Origin: Pontivivens insulae
Lineage (GTDB): Bacteria; Pseudomonadota; Alphaproteobacteria; Rhodobacterales; Rhodobacteraceae
Assembly (NCBI RefSeq): GCF_900302495.1
Contig: NZ_OMKW01000003.1
Coordinates: 1-64,000 of the forward strand
Direction of reading: 5' to 3'
Length of the DNA stretch: 64,000 nucleotides
In this document: positions 42,832 through 53,910 of the stretch, one piece after another
Layout: the number at the start of each line of letters is the position of its first letter
Numbering within the stretch: the stretch's first letter is position 1
Position numbers and translations under genes: made by a program
The notes under the pieces: model-generated
What the model was told of the DNA's origin: nothing
The model's database searches: none
The model's input: the letters and a program-made list of their open reading frames with translations, nothing else

Positions 42832-44508
42832 TTAATCCTCTAGGCGATTGATCATCACCGTGACTTCCGGCTTTTTACCGATCAGACGGTTCGCCTTGTT
42901 GATTGCCGTCTGTTTGACAAGTTTCTCAACCGCTTCATCATCTGCCCGGACCTTGGCTTTCGCCTTGGCCAGATCGCGGGTGATCACCTCTTCCAGCTCG
43001 GATTGTAGCCCGGCTTCGACGCCGCCTACTTCTGTAAACAGGCCACGCGCCTCAACCCAGGCATCGCCAACAAGACGGTTCTTTTCGTCGAGAACGATGT
43101 TCACGACGAGGAAGCCACGGATTGCCATCCGAATTCTGTCCCGCACGATACCATCCATAGCGCCATAGATGACCGAGCCATCGACGTAGCGACGGCCTGT
43201 ATCAATCATTTCAGCCACTTTTGGCTGATTGCCGCTCAGGTCGATCATCGTACCATTGGGAGCCACAACAGCCGAGAACCCGCCTTGCTCGGCAAGTTTC
43301 GCGTGTTCGCGCAAATGGCGGTATTCACCATGCATCGGAATAACAAATTGCGGTTTGGTAAGCCGGTGCATTTCTTCCAGGTCAGGCCGGTTTGCATGGC
43401 CGGACACGTGGTAAAGGCCGCCCTCCTCACCCACAACGTCGACACCCTGCATTGCCAGGGCATTTTCGATGCGGGCAACTGCGACTTCGTTGCCGGGAAT
43501 GACTTTAGAGGAGAACAGGAACGTATCGCCGTCCTTCAGGCTCAGCTTGCCATATCCCCCCCGCGACAGTTGGGCCGATGCTGCGCGTCCCTCCCCCTGA
43601 CTGCCGGACGCGAGGACGAGCACGTTTTCAGCAGGCAATTGGGCCGCATCATTGATGTCGATCATGTCAGGGAAATCGGTCAGCAATCCGGTTTTCCGCG
43701 CTGTGCCGATCATCTTGTGCATGGCACGACCGATGACTGCAATCGAACGGCCAGCCGCCTGCCCTGCAAGCGCCAGCGTGCGCAGTCGCGCCACATTGGA
43801 CGCGAAGGTTGTTGCCACGACGAGGCCCGGCTGATTCTTCAACAACTCCGTAACCGGCCCGACCAGCTCGGCCTCCGAACGACCGGGGTTCTTAGAGAAC
43901 ACGTTCGTTGAATCGCAAACGAGCGCCAGGATGCCGTCCTTGGACACCTCGGCAATCGCATCGGGATCAAAAGGCTCACCAACTTGCGGATCGGGATCAC
44001 GTTTCCAATCTCCGGTGTGGAAGACGCGACCGGCCGGGCTGTCGATGATCATGGCGGAGCTTTCGGGAACCGAATGGCTGATCGGCAGGAAGCCGACCTT
44101 GAAAGGGCCCACTTCGACCTGCTCGGGCCACGCGCCGACCGTTACAACCTCGGACGGGTCCTGCCCCGCCTCCTCCATCTTACCGCGCGCAATTTCGGCG
44201 GTGAATTCGCGCGCATAGATCGGTGCCTTGAGCTGTGGGAAGAGCCGGCCAATGGCGCCCACGTGGTCCTCATGCGCATGGGTGATGAAAATCGCGTCGA
44301 GCGCATGCGCCTTCGACGTGATGAATTCCGGGTCGGCAGTGATCAGATCCACACCTGGGGAGCTGTCCATATCCGGAAAGGCAACACCGGCATCCACCAT
44401 GATCCAGCGCCGCTTCTTCTCTGCGCCATATCCATAGAGATACATGTTCATGCCGATCTCGCCTGCGCCACCCAATGCGACGTAGACGAGGCTTTCAGTC
44501 TTACTCAT
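42832..44508 (-). CDS. rnj: Ribonuclease J
   Basis: The 558-residue metallo-beta-lactamase/beta-CASP nuclease matures and degrades RNA from the 5' end. The metal site is ITHAHEDHVGAIGRL and the N-terminal family mark GGAGEIGMNMYLY is present. It is the last gene of the long array that includes nuo, birA and coaX, three bases after coaX. Confidence 0.95.
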   Translation of the reverse strand: MSKTESLVYVALGGAGEIGMNMYLYGYGAEKKRRWIMVDAGVAFPDMDSSPGVDLITADPEFITSKAHALDAIFITHAHEDHVGAIGRLFPQLKAPIYAREFTAEIARGKMEEAGQDPSEVVTVGAWPEQVEVGPFKVGFLPISHSVPESSAMIIDSPAGRVFHTGDWKRDPDPQVGEPFDPDAIAEVSKDGILALVCDSTNVFSKNPGRSEAELVGPVTELLKNQPGLVVATTFASNVARLRTLALAGQAAGRSIAVIGRAMHKMIGTARKTGLLTDFPDMIDINDAAQLPAENVLVLASGSQGEGRAASAQLSRGGYGKLSLKDGDTFLFSSKVIPGNEVAVARIENALAMQGVDVVGEEGGLYHVSGHANRPDLEEMHRLTKPQFVIPMHGEYRHLREHAKLAEQGGFSAVVAPNGTMIDLSGNQPKVAEMIDTGRRYVDGSVIYGAMDGIVRDRIRMAIRGFLVVNIVLDEKNRLVGDAWVEARGLFTEVGGVEAGLQSELEEVITRDLAKAKAKVRADDEAVEKLVKQTAINKANRLIGKKPEVTVMINRLED

Positions 44509-44511
44509 GTG

Positions 44512-45285
44512 TTAAACTTGCTTTCTATTATACTCGTGTATGAGGACGAGCCCGTGCATCGTCAGCTCGGTATCGATCGTGTCGATCTCATCCGTCCCCT
44601 GATTGAAAAGGGTCGAAAGACCCCCGGTCGCGATCACTTTCATGGGCCGGTCGCGTTCAGCCTTAATCTGTTTGCAGATCCCCTCGATGAGGCCGACATA
44701 GCCCCAGAAGACACCTGATTGCATGCAGGCCACCGTATTCGTGCCAACCACCTGCTGAGGTTTGGTGACGTCGATATTCGGCAATGCCGCTGCCGCTTCA
44801 TGTAGGGCCTTCACGCTGAGATTCACCCCCGGCGCAATGACACCCCCAATATAGGCACCGTCGCTATCCACGACGTCAAAAGTGGTTGCCGTCCCAAAGT
44901 CCAGCACGATCAAATCCCCACCGAACCGGTCAAAGCCAGCGACTGTGTTCACCAGGCGATCTGCACCGACGAGCGTGCCCTCATCCACCCGAACCGCCAC
45001 AGGCAGTGCACAATCCGGTTTGCCAACGACCAACGGACGGCAATCGAAATAGCGATCCGACAGCAGGCGAAGGTTGAACACGACCTGCGGCACAACCGAC
45101 GAGATAACCACCTGATCGACGTCAAAGGGCAGTTCATTGAACTCAACCAGTTGACGAAGCCAGACATAGTATTGGTCCGCCGTGCGCTGAGCATAAGTAG
45201 AGCATCGCCATTCCCCGATGAATTTCGATCCATCATGAAGGGCAAAAACCGTATTCGTGTTGCCTACGTCAATGGCCAGCAGCAT
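44512..45285 (-). CDS. coaX: Type III pantothenate kinase
   Basis: The 257-residue ASKHA-fold kinase phosphorylates pantothenate, the first step of CoA synthesis, and is not inhibited by CoA in characterised members. The phosphate loop is AIDVGNTNTVFAL, and the substrate regions include GADRLVNTVAGF and VLDFGTATTFDVV. It lies between birA and rnj, a standard alphaproteobacterial order. Confidence 0.95.
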   Translation of the reverse strand: MLLAIDVGNTNTVFALHDGSKFIGEWRCSTYAQRTADQYYVWLRQLVEFNELPFDVDQVVISSVVPQVVFNLRLLSDRYFDCRPLVVGKPDCALPVAVRVDEGTLVGADRLVNTVAGFDRFGGDLIVLDFGTATTFDVVDSDGAYIGGVIAPGVNLSVKALHEAAAALPNIDVTKPQQVVGTNTVACMQSGVFWGYVGLIEGICKQIKAERDRPMKVIATGGLSTLFNQGTDEIDTIDTELTMHGLVLIHEYNRKQV

Positions 45286-45296
45286 GGGCCGCCTCC

Positions 45297-46028
45297 CTAC
45301 TCGAAATACACGTCAGCCGCATGCAGGCGCGTAATGCCCTTTGGCGTCGAAAGCAACAGCGCGCCCTCGGAATCAATTCCGTCAAAGCGGCCTGTTGTTA
45401 CAGTCTCGCCAGCCCTCGCATATATCGTCTCGCCCAGTCGCGCGGCATGGGCCAGCCAGTCCTGTCGCAACCGGTCAAAGCCCTCGGTCGTGAACCGTTC
45501 CTCGCGACGCGCGAAATGCAGTGCGAGACTCTCAAGAAACGCCTCCGGTAGAACGTGCTGACCACTGGCTGACTTTAGGTCAACCGGCGGCAGAGCACGA
45601 TCCTCAAGCAACTCGACCGGCGGGGTCGCGACTAGGTTGACCCCAACCCCAATCAGCAAAGTGTCGCCACGGCTTTCAAGCAGAATACCCGCCAGCTTTT
45701 GCCCTCGGCACAGAACGTCATTGGGCCACTTGAGCGAAAAAAGCGCGGGCTTTGCTGTCATCTCCACCAGGGCATCGTGCAGGGCCATGGCCATGACGAA
45801 AGAGCGAAGCGCCCAGCGAGCCTGCGATCCGGATGGTTTCAGCGCGAGCGTTGCCGCGAAATTGCCCAGTGGCATCTGCCAGGCCCGTCCTCGGCGGCCG
45901 GTGCCCGCCGATTGACGCTTCGCCAAGACCCAGATCGGGGCATCAGATGCGCGGGAGGCGGCTTCCACCATCGTGGTCGCCGCCTCCTCCAATATGATGC
46001 GTCCGTAGTCGGACGGCCAATTCATCAT
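45297..46028 (-). CDS. birA: Biotin-[acetyl-CoA carboxylase] ligase
   Basis: The 243-residue enzyme activates biotin to biotinyl-AMP and attaches it to the biotin carboxyl carrier protein. The motif TGRRGRAWQMP and KWPNDVL are intact. It lacks the N-terminal winged helix of E. coli BirA, so it does not act as a repressor. Its ATG overlaps the nuoN stop in TGATG, so its translation is coupled to the nuo operon. Confidence 0.93.
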   Translation of the reverse strand: MMNWPSDYGRIILEEAATTMVEAASRASDAPIWVLAKRQSAGTGRRGRAWQMPLGNFAATLALKPSGSQARWALRSFVMAMALHDALVEMTAKPALFSLKWPNDVLCRGQKLAGILLESRGDTLLIGVGVNLVATPPVELLEDRALPPVDLKSASGQHVLPEAFLESLALHFARREERFTTEGFDRLRQDWLAHAARLGETIYARAGETVTTGRFDGIDSEGALLLSTPKGITRLHAADVYFE

Positions 46029-47476
46029 CAATTAAACAGCGTCGCCGCAGCATCCAGCGCGATCACATCGACACCGAACAGGTTGATGCCGGGCAGCCAG
46101 GCCAGAACCATGACGAGCGCGGCGAAGGCGAGCGCCACACCATGCGTGACCGGCATGGACCCCGTCAGCGGGTCTACCTCTTCACCGAAATACATCAGAT
46201 AGATGATGCGAAGGTAATAATAGGCCCCGATCACCGACGCCACGACACCCAACACCGCGAGCGGCACCAGACCCGCGGCAACCGCTGCGGTGAAGACATA
46301 GTACTTCGCAAAGAAGCCCACCAATGGCGGAATACCTGCGAGTGAGAACATCAGGATCGCAACAGCCATCGCCTTTGCAGGTGCCACAACGGAATACCCG
46401 CCCAAAGCGTAGATATCCGTCACGGGGCGGCCATCACGCTCCATATTCAGAATGAATGCGAAAGTCCCGATATTCATCACGACATAGACAGCCATGTAGA
46501 GCAACAGCGCGCCCACACCCTCTTCCGTGCCCGCTGCAAGACCAACAAGCGCAAAGCCCATGTGGCCGATAGAGGAGTAAGCCATCAGGCGCTTGATATT
46601 CGTCTGCCCAATCGCCGCGATTGAACCAATGAACATCGAAAGGATCGCAAGGAATGTCAGGATTTGCTGCCAGTCCGCGGTGGCATTGCCGAACCCGTCA
46701 ATCATCACCCGGGCAAACAGGCCCGCAGCAGCGACCTTCGGTGCAGTGGCGAAGAATGCCGTAACGGGGGTTGGAGAGCCCTCATAAACATCCGGCGTCC
46801 ACATATGGAACGGTGCGGCGCTGATCTTGAAGGCAAGGCCCGTGGTCAGGAAGACAAGACCGAACAGCAGGCCAAGACCCATACCCTCATCCGCAATCAC
46901 GGCGGCGATGCCCTCGAAATCTGTCGTGCCCGTGTAACCGTAGACGAGGCTGGCACCATAGAGGAGCAGACCTGACGACAGCGCACCCAGAACGAAATAT
47001 TTCAGGCCGGCCTCGGTCGAGCGCAGGCTATCGCGGCGGAACGACGCCACGACGTAGAGCGACAGCGACTGCAATTCAAGGCCCATATAGAGCGCCATCA
47101 GGTCACCGGCACTCACCATCATCATCATGCCGACAACGGCCAGAGCGATCAGGACCGGAAACTCGAACTTCATCATATCGGTGCGCCGCAAATATTCGCG
47201 GCTCAGCAGCAGCATGACGGCAGCACCAAGCAACAAGGTGACCTTTGCGAAGCGCGCGAACCCATCATTGATGAATGCGCCTTCGAAAGCGACGCGTGTA
47301 CCAGGCTCTTGCGTGGCAACCATGATGGCCACGACGCCCAATACAGCAACGGTCGCAAGCAGGATGACTTCAGCCTGCTTGTCCTTGCCCATGTAGACGC
47401 CAAACATCAGCGCCGCCATGGCAAAGCCTGCAAGGATCAGTTCGGGAAGAACGATGGAGAGGTCTTGAGCCAGCAT
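46028..47476 (-). CDS. nuoN: NADH-quinone oxidoreductase subunit N
   Basis: The 482-residue antiporter-like membrane subunit of complex I is closest in the complex to the quinone arm among the three large subunits. It has about 14 helices with a discontinuous helix around [24 protein letters not shown]. It begins one base after nuoM stops, and its own stop overlaps birA. Confidence 0.97.
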   Translation of the reverse strand: MLAQDLSIVLPELILAGFAMAALMFGVYMGKDKQAEVILLATVAVLGVVAIMVATQEPGTRVAFEGAFINDGFARFAKVTLLLGAAVMLLLSREYLRRTDMMKFEFPVLIALAVVGMMMMVSAGDLMALYMGLELQSLSLYVVASFRRDSLRSTEAGLKYFVLGALSSGLLLYGASLVYGYTGTTDFEGIAAVIADEGMGLGLLFGLVFLTTGLAFKISAAPFHMWTPDVYEGSPTPVTAFFATAPKVAAAGLFARVMIDGFGNATADWQQILTFLAILSMFIGSIAAIGQTNIKRLMAYSSIGHMGFALVGLAAGTEEGVGALLLYMAVYVVMNIGTFAFILNMERDGRPVTDIYALGGYSVVAPAKAMAVAILMFSLAGIPPLVGFFAKYYVFTAAVAAGLVPLAVLGVVASVIGAYYYLRIIYLMYFGEEVDPLTGSMPVTHGVALAFAALVMVLAWLPGINLFGVDVIALDAAATLFN

Positions 47477-47477
47477 C

Positions 47478-49037
47478 TCAGTGTCCCGTTTCGGTATCGT
47501 GGGCCTCAGCCATCAGCGTCTCCGCCTCGGCCAATGCCAGTTCATAATTGCCAAGCAGCGCCTCAACAGCCGGACCTGTGATGTCAGTCACGAGGCTGGG
47601 ATAAACGCCAAGCAGCAGGGTCATCGCAACGAAGGGCGCAAACAGCCACTTCTCACGCGCATTCATGTCCTGAATGGTCTTGAGGCCGTCCTTGACCAGT
47701 TCACCAAACACAACACGGCGATAGAGCCAAAGCGCATAGCCTGCTGAGAGGATCACGCCGGTGGTCGCAAAAATCGCAACCCAGGCATTCGCCTTGAACG
47801 CACCCGACAGCGTCAGGAATTCGCCCACAAACCCGGACGTGCCCGGCAGACCGACATTGCCCATGGTGAACAGCATGAACACCAGCGCGAAGGCAGGCAT
47901 GCGGTTCACAAGCCCGCCATAGGCCGCGATCTCACGCGTGTGCATCCTGTCATAGATCACACCGACAGCGAGGAAGAGCGCGCCGGAGATGAAGCCGTGG
48001 CTAATCATCTGGAACACAGCACCATCTACGCCTTGCTGGTTCGCCGCAAAGATCCCCATGGTGACAAAGCCCATATGCGCCACAGACGAATAGGCGATCA
48101 GCTTCTTCATATCTTCCTGCATCAGTGCCACCAGCGACGTGTAGATGATCGCGATGACGGACAGGGTGAATACGAAGTTCGCCATCAGGTCAGAGGCCAC
48201 AGGGAACATCGGAAGGGAGAAGCGCAGGAAGCCATAGCCCCCCATCTTCAGCAGGATCGCCGCCAGAACAATCGAGCCCGCCGTGGGCGCCTGCACGTGT
48301 GCGTCGGGCAGCCACGTGTGGACCGGCCACATCGGCATCTTAACCGCGAAGGACGCGAAGAACGCGAGCCAGAGCAGCGTCTGCACTCCGCCCACGATCT
48401 GAATGCCCGCAACCGAGAATGTGCCATAGGCAAACTCGTGCCGCAGCAGATTCGCAATATCCGTCGTGCCCGCATCTGCGATCATGTACATCATCGCGAT
48501 CAGCATGAGCACCGATCCGAGCAGCGTGTAGAGGAAGAACTTGAACGCTGCATAGATGCGGTTCGCCCCACCCCAGATCCCTACGATGATGAACATCGGG
48601 ATCAGGCCTGCCTCGAAGAATAGGTAGAACAAAATGATGTCGAGGGCGCAGAACACGCCGATCATCAGCGTTTCCAGCAGCAAGAAGGCGATCATGTATT
48701 CCTTGACGCGGTGGGTCACGCCCCAGCTCGCGCCGATCACCAGCGGCATAAGGAATGTCGTGAGCATGACGAACAGCACGCTCAACCCGTCGACACCCAT
48801 CTTGTAGGTCAGGCCACCGATCCACTCCGCCTCTTCCACAAACTGGAAGTCGGTATTCTCTGGATCGAATCCAGTCAGGATGAACAATGACAGCAGGAAC
48901 GTTGCCACTGTGACAACCAGGGCCACCCGCTTTGCGTTGAGCTGCGCCGCCTCATCATCGCCGCGCAGCAGCACAGCCAGAACGACAGCACCGATCAGCG
49001 GCAGGAAGGTGACGATGGAAAGAAGATATCCGTCCAT
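47478..49037 (-). CDS. nuoM: NADH-quinone oxidoreductase subunit M
   Basis: The 519-residue antiporter-like subunit pumps protons in the membrane arm of complex I. Conserved stretches include [20 protein letters not shown] and [13 protein letters not shown], the latter near the half-channel. It lies three bases after nuoL. The C-terminal tail is acidic with [16 protein letters not shown]. Confidence 0.97.
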   Translation of the reverse strand: MDGYLLSIVTFLPLIGAVVLAVLLRGDDEAAQLNAKRVALVVTVATFLLSLFILTGFDPENTDFQFVEEAEWIGGLTYKMGVDGLSVLFVMLTTFLMPLVIGASWGVTHRVKEYMIAFLLLETLMIGVFCALDIILFYLFFEAGLIPMFIIVGIWGGANRIYAAFKFFLYTLLGSVLMLIAMMYMIADAGTTDIANLLRHEFAYGTFSVAGIQIVGGVQTLLWLAFFASFAVKMPMWPVHTWLPDAHVQAPTAGSIVLAAILLKMGGYGFLRFSLPMFPVASDLMANFVFTLSVIAIIYTSLVALMQEDMKKLIAYSSVAHMGFVTMGIFAANQQGVDGAVFQMISHGFISGALFLAVGVIYDRMHTREIAAYGGLVNRMPAFALVFMLFTMGNVGLPGTSGFVGEFLTLSGAFKANAWVAIFATTGVILSAGYALWLYRRVVFGELVKDGLKTIQDMNAREKWLFAPFVAMTLLLGVYPSLVTDITGPAVEALLGNYELALAEAETLMAEAHDTETGH

Positions 49038-49040
49038 GAC

Positions 49041-51137
49041 TTAGGCAGCCCCTCGAATGGCAAACCAGGTGATGATCGCGGCCAGGCCAAGGATCATCGC
49101 AAAGGCGTAGTGGAAGACGTAGCCGGACTGTGCCCGGCCCGCGAGGCGGGTAAGGAAAGGCACGATGCCCATCGCCAGCCCGTTGATCCCGCCATCAATC
49201 GTGGCGCCGTCGCCCTTTTTCCAAAGGAACGAGCCCAGCCACATCGTGGGTCGCACGAAGAGGACGTTATAGACCTCATCAATGTACCACTTGTTGAGCA
49301 GGAAGTTATAGGCACTCGGGAATGCCGCAGCCATGTTCGCGGGCATCTCAGGCCGACGAATATACATGATCCATGCGCCAAGCAGACCGAAGAGCATCGC
49401 GAAGAACGGCGCCAGCTTCACCCAACCAGGCACGTAGGTGTAGTTGTCGGCTACATCAGGGCCATGGCCAAACGGCTCGTACTCTTCTTTGGCGTATTCA
49501 TCGCCATGGGCGTCGTCCGAATGATCATCGGAATGATCGTCTCCGTGATCATCGCCGTAAGCGGACTCACCGTAAGACGTCTCTTGCTGAGCAATGGAAG
49601 ACGCCCAGAAGGCATCAGCGCCATAGCTCACGAACGGCTTGTAGTAGACCATGCCCGCGAAGATCGCGCCCACCATCAATACCATCAGTGGGATGGTCAT
49701 GACCTTCGGGCTCTCATGCGCATGCTCATGTGTGTGATGGTCGCCGCGCGCCTCGCCATAGAAGGTGAGGAACATCAGTCGCCACGAATAGAAGCTGGTG
49801 AACAGTGCCGCGATCACCAGCGCCCAGAAGGCAAAGTAAGCTTCACCCGCGAACGCACCCTCGATGATCGCATCCTTGGATACAAAGCCAGCAAGGCCGA
49901 GCGGAATGCCGACAGCATCATAGTACAGGAAGGTCGGAATGCCGACACCAGTGATGGCCAACGTTCCGATCATCATCGCCCAGAATGTCACAGGCAGTTT
50001 GTTCTTAAGCCCGCCATAGTTCCGCATGTCCTGCTCATGATGCATCCCGTGGATCACGGACCCTGCACCAAGGAACAGCATCGCCTTGAAGGCAGCATGT
50101 GTGAACAGGTGGAACATCGCGGCCTGATAGAAACCGGTACCCGCAGCCACGAACATATAGCCGAGTTGCGAGCAGGTCGAATAGGCAATCACACGCTTGA
50201 TGTCGTTCTGGACCAGACCCACGGTCGCCGCGAAGAACGCCGTCACCGCGCCGAGGCCGATGATGAACGCATTCACCGCATCGGTCATCTCATAGAGCGG
50301 CGACATCCGGCAGACGAGGAATACACCCGCCGTCACCATGGTCGCAGCGTGGATCAATGCAGAAACCGGCGTCGGGCCTTCCATCGCGTCGGGCAACCAA
50401 GTGTGCAGGATGAACTGTGCCGATTTGCCCATCGCGCCGATGAACAACAGGAACCCGATGGTCTCCAGCGCGGGCAGATCCATGCCCAGGAACCAGATCG
50501 TCTGGCCCTCAAGCGCGGGCAGCGCATCGAAGACTGCGTCAAAGGTGACGCTGTCTGTAACCATGAAGAGCGCAAAGATCCCCAGGGCAAACCCGAAATC
50601 CCCGACCCTGTTGACGATGAATGCTTTCATCGCCGCAGCACCGGCGGATTGCTTGCGATAATAGAACCCGATCAGAAGGTAGGAGGCGACACCTACACCT
50701 TCCCAACCAAAGAACATCTGGACGAGGTTATCCGCCGTCACCAGCATCAGCATCGCAAAGGTGAAGAAGCTCAGATAGGCAAAGAAGCGGGGGCGATAGC
50801 TCTCACCCTCGTTGAAATGCTCATCATGGGCCATGTAGCCAAAGCTGTAGAGATGCACGAGGGCAGAGACCGTCGTGACAACGACGAGCATCACACGCGT
50901 CAGCGTGTCAACGCGGATCGCCCAATCTGCCTCCATCAAACCGACGTCCAGCCAGCGTGCGATGGTAACGATCTGCGTGCCTTCGCCTGTCAGGAAGACA
51001 ATCCAGCTCAGCGCCGCCGACAGGAACAATGCACCTGTCGTGACGTATTGCGCACCCGTCTCTGAGATGTAGCGCCAACCAAAACCGGCGATCAGCGCGG
51101 CAATGAGCGGAGCAAATAGGATGATTTGATAGATCAT
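49041..51137 (-). CDS. nuoL: NADH-quinone oxidoreductase subunit L
   Basis: The 698-residue distal antiporter-like subunit ends in the long lateral helix that couples the membrane arm. Key residues appear in [19 protein letters not shown]. Two histidine-rich loops are unusual: [11 protein letters not shown] near residue 460, and a Gly-Asp-Asp-His series between residues about 523 and 550. The loops lie on one side of the C-terminal region and could bind metal. Its ATG overlaps the stop of a 40-aa gene upstream. Confidence 0.97.
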   Translation of the reverse strand: MIYQIILFAPLIAALIAGFGWRYISETGAQYVTTGALFLSAALSWIVFLTGEGTQIVTIARWLDVGLMEADWAIRVDTLTRVMLVVVTTVSALVHLYSFGYMAHDEHFNEGESYRPRFFAYLSFFTFAMLMLVTADNLVQMFFGWEGVGVASYLLIGFYYRKQSAGAAAMKAFIVNRVGDFGFALGIFALFMVTDSVTFDAVFDALPALEGQTIWFLGMDLPALETIGFLLFIGAMGKSAQFILHTWLPDAMEGPTPVSALIHAATMVTAGVFLVCRMSPLYEMTDAVNAFIIGLGAVTAFFAATVGLVQNDIKRVIAYSTCSQLGYMFVAAGTGFYQAAMFHLFTHAAFKAMLFLGAGSVIHGMHHEQDMRNYGGLKNKLPVTFWAMMIGTLAITGVGIPTFLYYDAVGIPLGLAGFVSKDAIIEGAFAGEAYFAFWALVIAALFTSFYSWRLMFLTFYGEARGDHHTHEHAHESPKVMTIPLMVLMVGAIFAGMVYYKPFVSYGADAFWASSIAQQETSYGESAYGDDHGDDHSDDHSDDAHGDEYAKEEYEPFGHGPDVADNYTYVPGWVKLAPFFAMLFGLLGAWIMYIRRPEMPANMAAAFPSAYNFLLNKWYIDEVYNVLFVRPTMWLGSFLWKKGDGATIDGGINGLAMGIVPFLTRLAGRAQSGYVFHYAFAMILGLAAIITWFAIRGAA

Positions 51138-51256
51138 TGGCCTTCATCCCCTTCGGAATTCGCCGATTGGAACGTAAAAACGCCAGTCGCAAACAGGACG
51201 CCGACAGTGCCAGCGATCAATGATGTCGCAACGCCGATCATGCCGAGAACACTCAT
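51134..51256 (-). CDS. Micro-ORF of 40 residues between nuoK and nuoL (membrane)
   Basis: The 40-residue frame starts [19 protein letters not shown] and has one hydrophobic helix followed by a short acidic tail ending GDEGQ. GAAGGG lies about ten bases upstream, inside the end of nuoK, and its TGA overlaps the nuoL ATG in ATGA. Such spacing is what coupled real genes show. Rhodobacter nuo operons are known to hold extra small frames, which supports it. The role may be as an accessory subunit or assembly factor of complex I. Confidence 0.7.
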   Translation of the reverse strand: MSVLGMIGVATSLIAGTVGVLFATGVFTFQSANSEGDEGQ

Positions 51257-51260
51257 CAGA

Positions 51261-51566
51261 TCAGCCCTTCATCACGTTGACATCTTCGACAGCGATAGTT
51301 CCGCGGTTGCGGAAGAAGCAGACGAGAATTGCGAGACCGATGGCCGCTTCTGCAGCGGCGACCGTCAGGATGAACAGGGTAAAGACCTGCCCCACCAAAT
51401 CACCCATATGCGTCGAGAACGCGACCATGTTGATATTCACGGCCAGCAACATCAGTTCGATGGACATCAGGATGACGATGATGTTCTTGCGGTTGATGAA
51501 GATCCCGAAGATCCCCGTCACGAACAGCAGCGCAGCGACGGTGAGATAATGCTCCAACCCGATCAC
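51261..51566 (-). CDS. nuoK: NADH-quinone oxidoreductase subunit K
   Basis: The 101-residue three-helix subunit carries the conserved glutamates in the second and third helices ([33 protein letters not shown]). The GTG start at 51566 overlaps the stop of the 30-aa gene before it (GTGA). It starts [20 protein letters not shown]. Confidence 0.96.
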   Translation of the reverse strand: MIGLEHYLTVAALLFVTGIFGIFINRKNIIVILMSIELMLLAVNINMVAFSTHMGDLVGQVFTLFILTVAAAEAAIGLAILVCFFRNRGTIAVEDVNVMKG

Positions 51567-51655
51567 TTGTCTTCTCCTTGGCTGCTCTTGCGGCCGATTG
51601 CATAGCCAACCACGAGGGCGGCAACGATCAGAGCGTAGTAGATGTACGGTTCCAT
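51563..51655 (-). CDS. Micro-ORF of 30 residues between nuoJ and nuoK (membrane)
   Basis: The 30-residue frame starts [20 protein letters not shown], one hydrophobic helix, then a basic/acidic tail [16 protein letters not shown] stretch lies eight bases or so before the ATG, and the stop overlaps the nuoK GTG in GTGA. It fills an interval that is otherwise unexplained in a tightly packed operon, and its end supplies an AAGGAG site for nuoK. It is likely to be translated; its function is not known. Confidence 0.68.
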   Translation of the reverse strand: MEPYIYYALIVAALVVGYAIGRKSSQGEDK

Positions 51656-51657
51656 GA

Positions 51658-52272
51658 TCAGATCCCCTGTCCCGGCTTGACGTCTTTCATGACGACGGCC
51701 TGAGCCGGGTCACGATGCATTTGAGTGATCACGTTCTGGCGCTTCACGTCGACCCGGTGGCGCAGGGTCAGCACAATCGCGCCAACCATTGCGACAAACA
51801 GGATCAGACCCGACGCCTGGAACAGATAGATGTAGCGGGTGTAGATGATCTGTCCCAGGGCGACAGTGTTCTCAACACCTTCCGGCGTCGGGGACAAACC
51901 CTCGCGGACAACCTCCGTCTGACCCGCCCAAAGCCCTGAACCGATGATCAGCATCAGCTCCATAACGAGGACCACACCAACAAGCAGCGCGATCGGCATG
52001 TGCTTGGCAATGCCCTGTTTCAGCTCAGCGAAATCAACATCGAGCATCATGACGACGAACAGGAACAGAACCGCGACGGCCCCCACATAGACGATGACCA
52101 GAAGCAGTGCGACGAACTCTGCCCCCATCATGATGAACAGTCCTGCAGACGTGAAGAATGTCAGGATCAGCCACAAGACGGAGTGAACAGGATTGCGGGC
52201 CAGAACAACCAGCAGGCCAGAAGCCACTGCCGTACAGGCGAAGAGGTAGAAAATAACGGCTGCTACGGTCAT
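51658..52272 (-). CDS. nuoJ: NADH-quinone oxidoreductase subunit J
   Basis: The 204-residue membrane subunit has five helices, with the conserved third-helix region [20 protein letters not shown]. Its movement is thought to link quinone reduction to pumping. The C-terminal end is soluble and longer than in E. coli. Confidence 0.96.
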   Translation of the reverse strand: MTVAAVIFYLFACTAVASGLLVVLARNPVHSVLWLILTFFTSAGLFIMMGAEFVALLLVIVYVGAVAVLFLFVVMMLDVDFAELKQGIAKHMPIALLVGVVLVMELMLIIGSGLWAGQTEVVREGLSPTPEGVENTVALGQIIYTRYIYLFQASGLILFVAMVGAIVLTLRHRVDVKRQNVITQMHRDPAQAVVMKDVKPGQGI

Positions 52273-52321
52273 GGCAGTCCCTTGGTGTTGCGCCGGTGCG
52301 GCGTCTCTCTATCGGTTGGGT

Positions 52322-52343
52322 TGCCCCGGCTCAAGCCCGGGCA
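52322..52343. repeat. REP-like GC-rich palindrome in the nuoI-nuoJ gap
   Basis: TGCCCCGGCT and AGCCCGGGCA form a hairpin with one mismatch in an 86-base gap. Similar GC-rich palindromes serve as terminators after fumC and the helicase gene. Here no T run follows, so it may set RNA stability within the operon. Confidence 0.6.
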
Positions 52344-52358
52344 CCATGTCTTTCGGGC

Positions 52359-52850
52359 TCAGCGATACGGTGCGTCGAGTTCCAGGTTGCGGGCGATCTC
52401 CGCTTCCCAACGCTCCCCATTATCCAGAAGCTTTTCCTTGGTGTAGAAGAGTTCCTCACGGCTCTCGGTCGAGAACTCGAAATTCGGCCCTTCCACGATG
52501 GCATCCACAGGGCAGGCTTCCTGACAGAAGCCGCAATAGATGCACTTGGTCATATCAATGTCATAGCGCGTCGTGCGGCGAGAGCCGTCTTCGCGGGGTT
52601 CAGCCTCGATGGTGATCGCCTGCGCGGGGCAAACGGCCTCACACAATTTGCAAGCGATGCAACGCTCCTCACCATTGGCGTAGCGGCGCAGCGCGTGCTC
52701 CCCCCGGAAACGGGGCGATAGCGGCCCCTTCTCGTGGGGATAGTTGATCGTCACCTTCGGCGCGAAGAAGTAGCGCAGACCCAGCTTGAAGCTGCCGAAA
52801 AAGTCAGCCAGCAGAAAATACCGCCCGGCGCGTGCGTAATCGAATGCCAT
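52359..52850 (-). CDS. nuoI: NADH-quinone oxidoreductase subunit I
   Basis: The 163-residue subunit carries two four-iron clusters (N6a and N6b) on the path to quinone. The motifs are [16 protein letters not shown] and [16 protein letters not shown]. An amphipathic N-terminal part precedes them. It lies four bases after nuoH. Confidence 0.97.
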   Translation of the reverse strand: MAFDYARAGRYFLLADFFGSFKLGLRYFFAPKVTINYPHEKGPLSPRFRGEHALRRYANGEERCIACKLCEAVCPAQAITIEAEPREDGSRRTTRYDIDMTKCIYCGFCQEACPVDAIVEGPNFEFSTESREELFYTKEKLLDNGERWEAEIARNLELDAPYR

Positions 52851-52854
52851 CTAC

Positions 52855-53889
52855 TCAGCCTCCCACGGCCCAGCGGGCATAGGCGCCGCCAAACCAACCA
52901 TATTGCGCGAACAATGCCACCAGCACGACCCAGCCCAGCGACAGCGGGAGGAAGACTTTCCAACCGATGCGCATCAGCTGATCGTAGCGGTAGCGCGGCA
53001 CCAATGCCTTCACCATGGCGAACATGAAGAAGCACATCAGGACCTTGATGATGAACCAGTGAATGCCGTCTGGCAGGAACGGGATCGGTGACAGCCAGCC
53101 TCCGAAGAAAAGGATGGTGATCAAGGCGCACATCAGCACCACCGCCATCAATTCACCGATCATGAACAGAAGGAACGGGGTAGAGGAGTACTCAACCTGA
53201 TAGCCTGCAACCAGCTCGGCCTCCGCCTCGGGCAAGTCGAACGGCGGACGGTTCGTTTCTGCCAAAGCGGAAATGAAGAACAGCACAACCATCGGCAGAT
53301 GCGGCAACCAATACCAGCTCAGCAGCCCCCAATCGCCGTCCTGCGCCATGACGATCGCCGTCAGGTTCAACGAACCGGTCGAAATCAGGACCCCCACGAT
53401 AATGAACCCGATGGACACTTCGTAAGAGATCATCTGAGCCGCAGACCGCAGCGAGCCAAGGAACGGGTATTTCGAGTTGGACGCCCACCCCCCCATGATC
53501 ACGCCATAGACCTCAAGCGACGAGATCGCGAAGATGTAGAGGATACCGATATTCAGATTTGCGACGACCCAGCCATTGTCAAACGGGATCACGGCCCAGG
53601 AGATCACGGCCAGCACAAAGGCGATCATCGGCGCGATGAAAAAGACCGGTTTGTCTGCCCCTGCCGGGACCACCACCTCTTTCACGATGTATTTCAGGAA
53701 GTCTGCAAAGCTCTGCATCAGGCCGAACACGCCGACCACGTTGGGTCCGCGGCGCATCATCACGGCAGCCCAGACCTTCCGATCCGCGTACATCAGGAAG
53801 GCGAGCGAGATAAGCACGCCGACCGTCACCGCGAGACATTTCGCGAGGATGATCAGGAAGATGCCGAAATTGCTGTCCCAAAATTCCAT
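52855..53889 (-). CDS. nuoH: NADH-quinone oxidoreductase subunit H
   Basis: The 344-residue membrane subunit forms part of the quinone chamber with NuoB and NuoD. Conserved stretches are [20 protein letters not shown] and [20 protein letters not shown], the latter with acidic residues of the E-channel. It follows a lipoprotein gene by 21 bases. Confidence 0.97.
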   Translation of the reverse strand: MEFWDSNFGIFLIILAKCLAVTVGVLISLAFLMYADRKVWAAVMMRRGPNVVGVFGLMQSFADFLKYIVKEVVVPAGADKPVFFIAPMIAFVLAVISWAVIPFDNGWVVANLNIGILYIFAISSLEVYGVIMGGWASNSKYPFLGSLRSAAQMISYEVSIGFIIVGVLISTGSLNLTAIVMAQDGDWGLLSWYWLPHLPMVVLFFISALAETNRPPFDLPEAEAELVAGYQVEYSSTPFLLFMIGELMAVVLMCALITILFFGGWLSPIPFLPDGIHWFIIKVLMCFFMFAMVKALVPRYRYDQLMRIGWKVFLPLSLGWVVLVALFAQYGWFGGAYARWAVGG

Positions 53890-53910
53890 AGTCTTGTCTT
53901 TCTCGCTTCG

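Noticed and set aside
49110-51065. 651-codon open frame on the plus strand opposite nuoL
   Set aside because: The frame is antisense to a highly conserved complex I subunit. Its product is rich in His, Arg, Glu and Gln, as expected from a shadow of a GC-rich gene.
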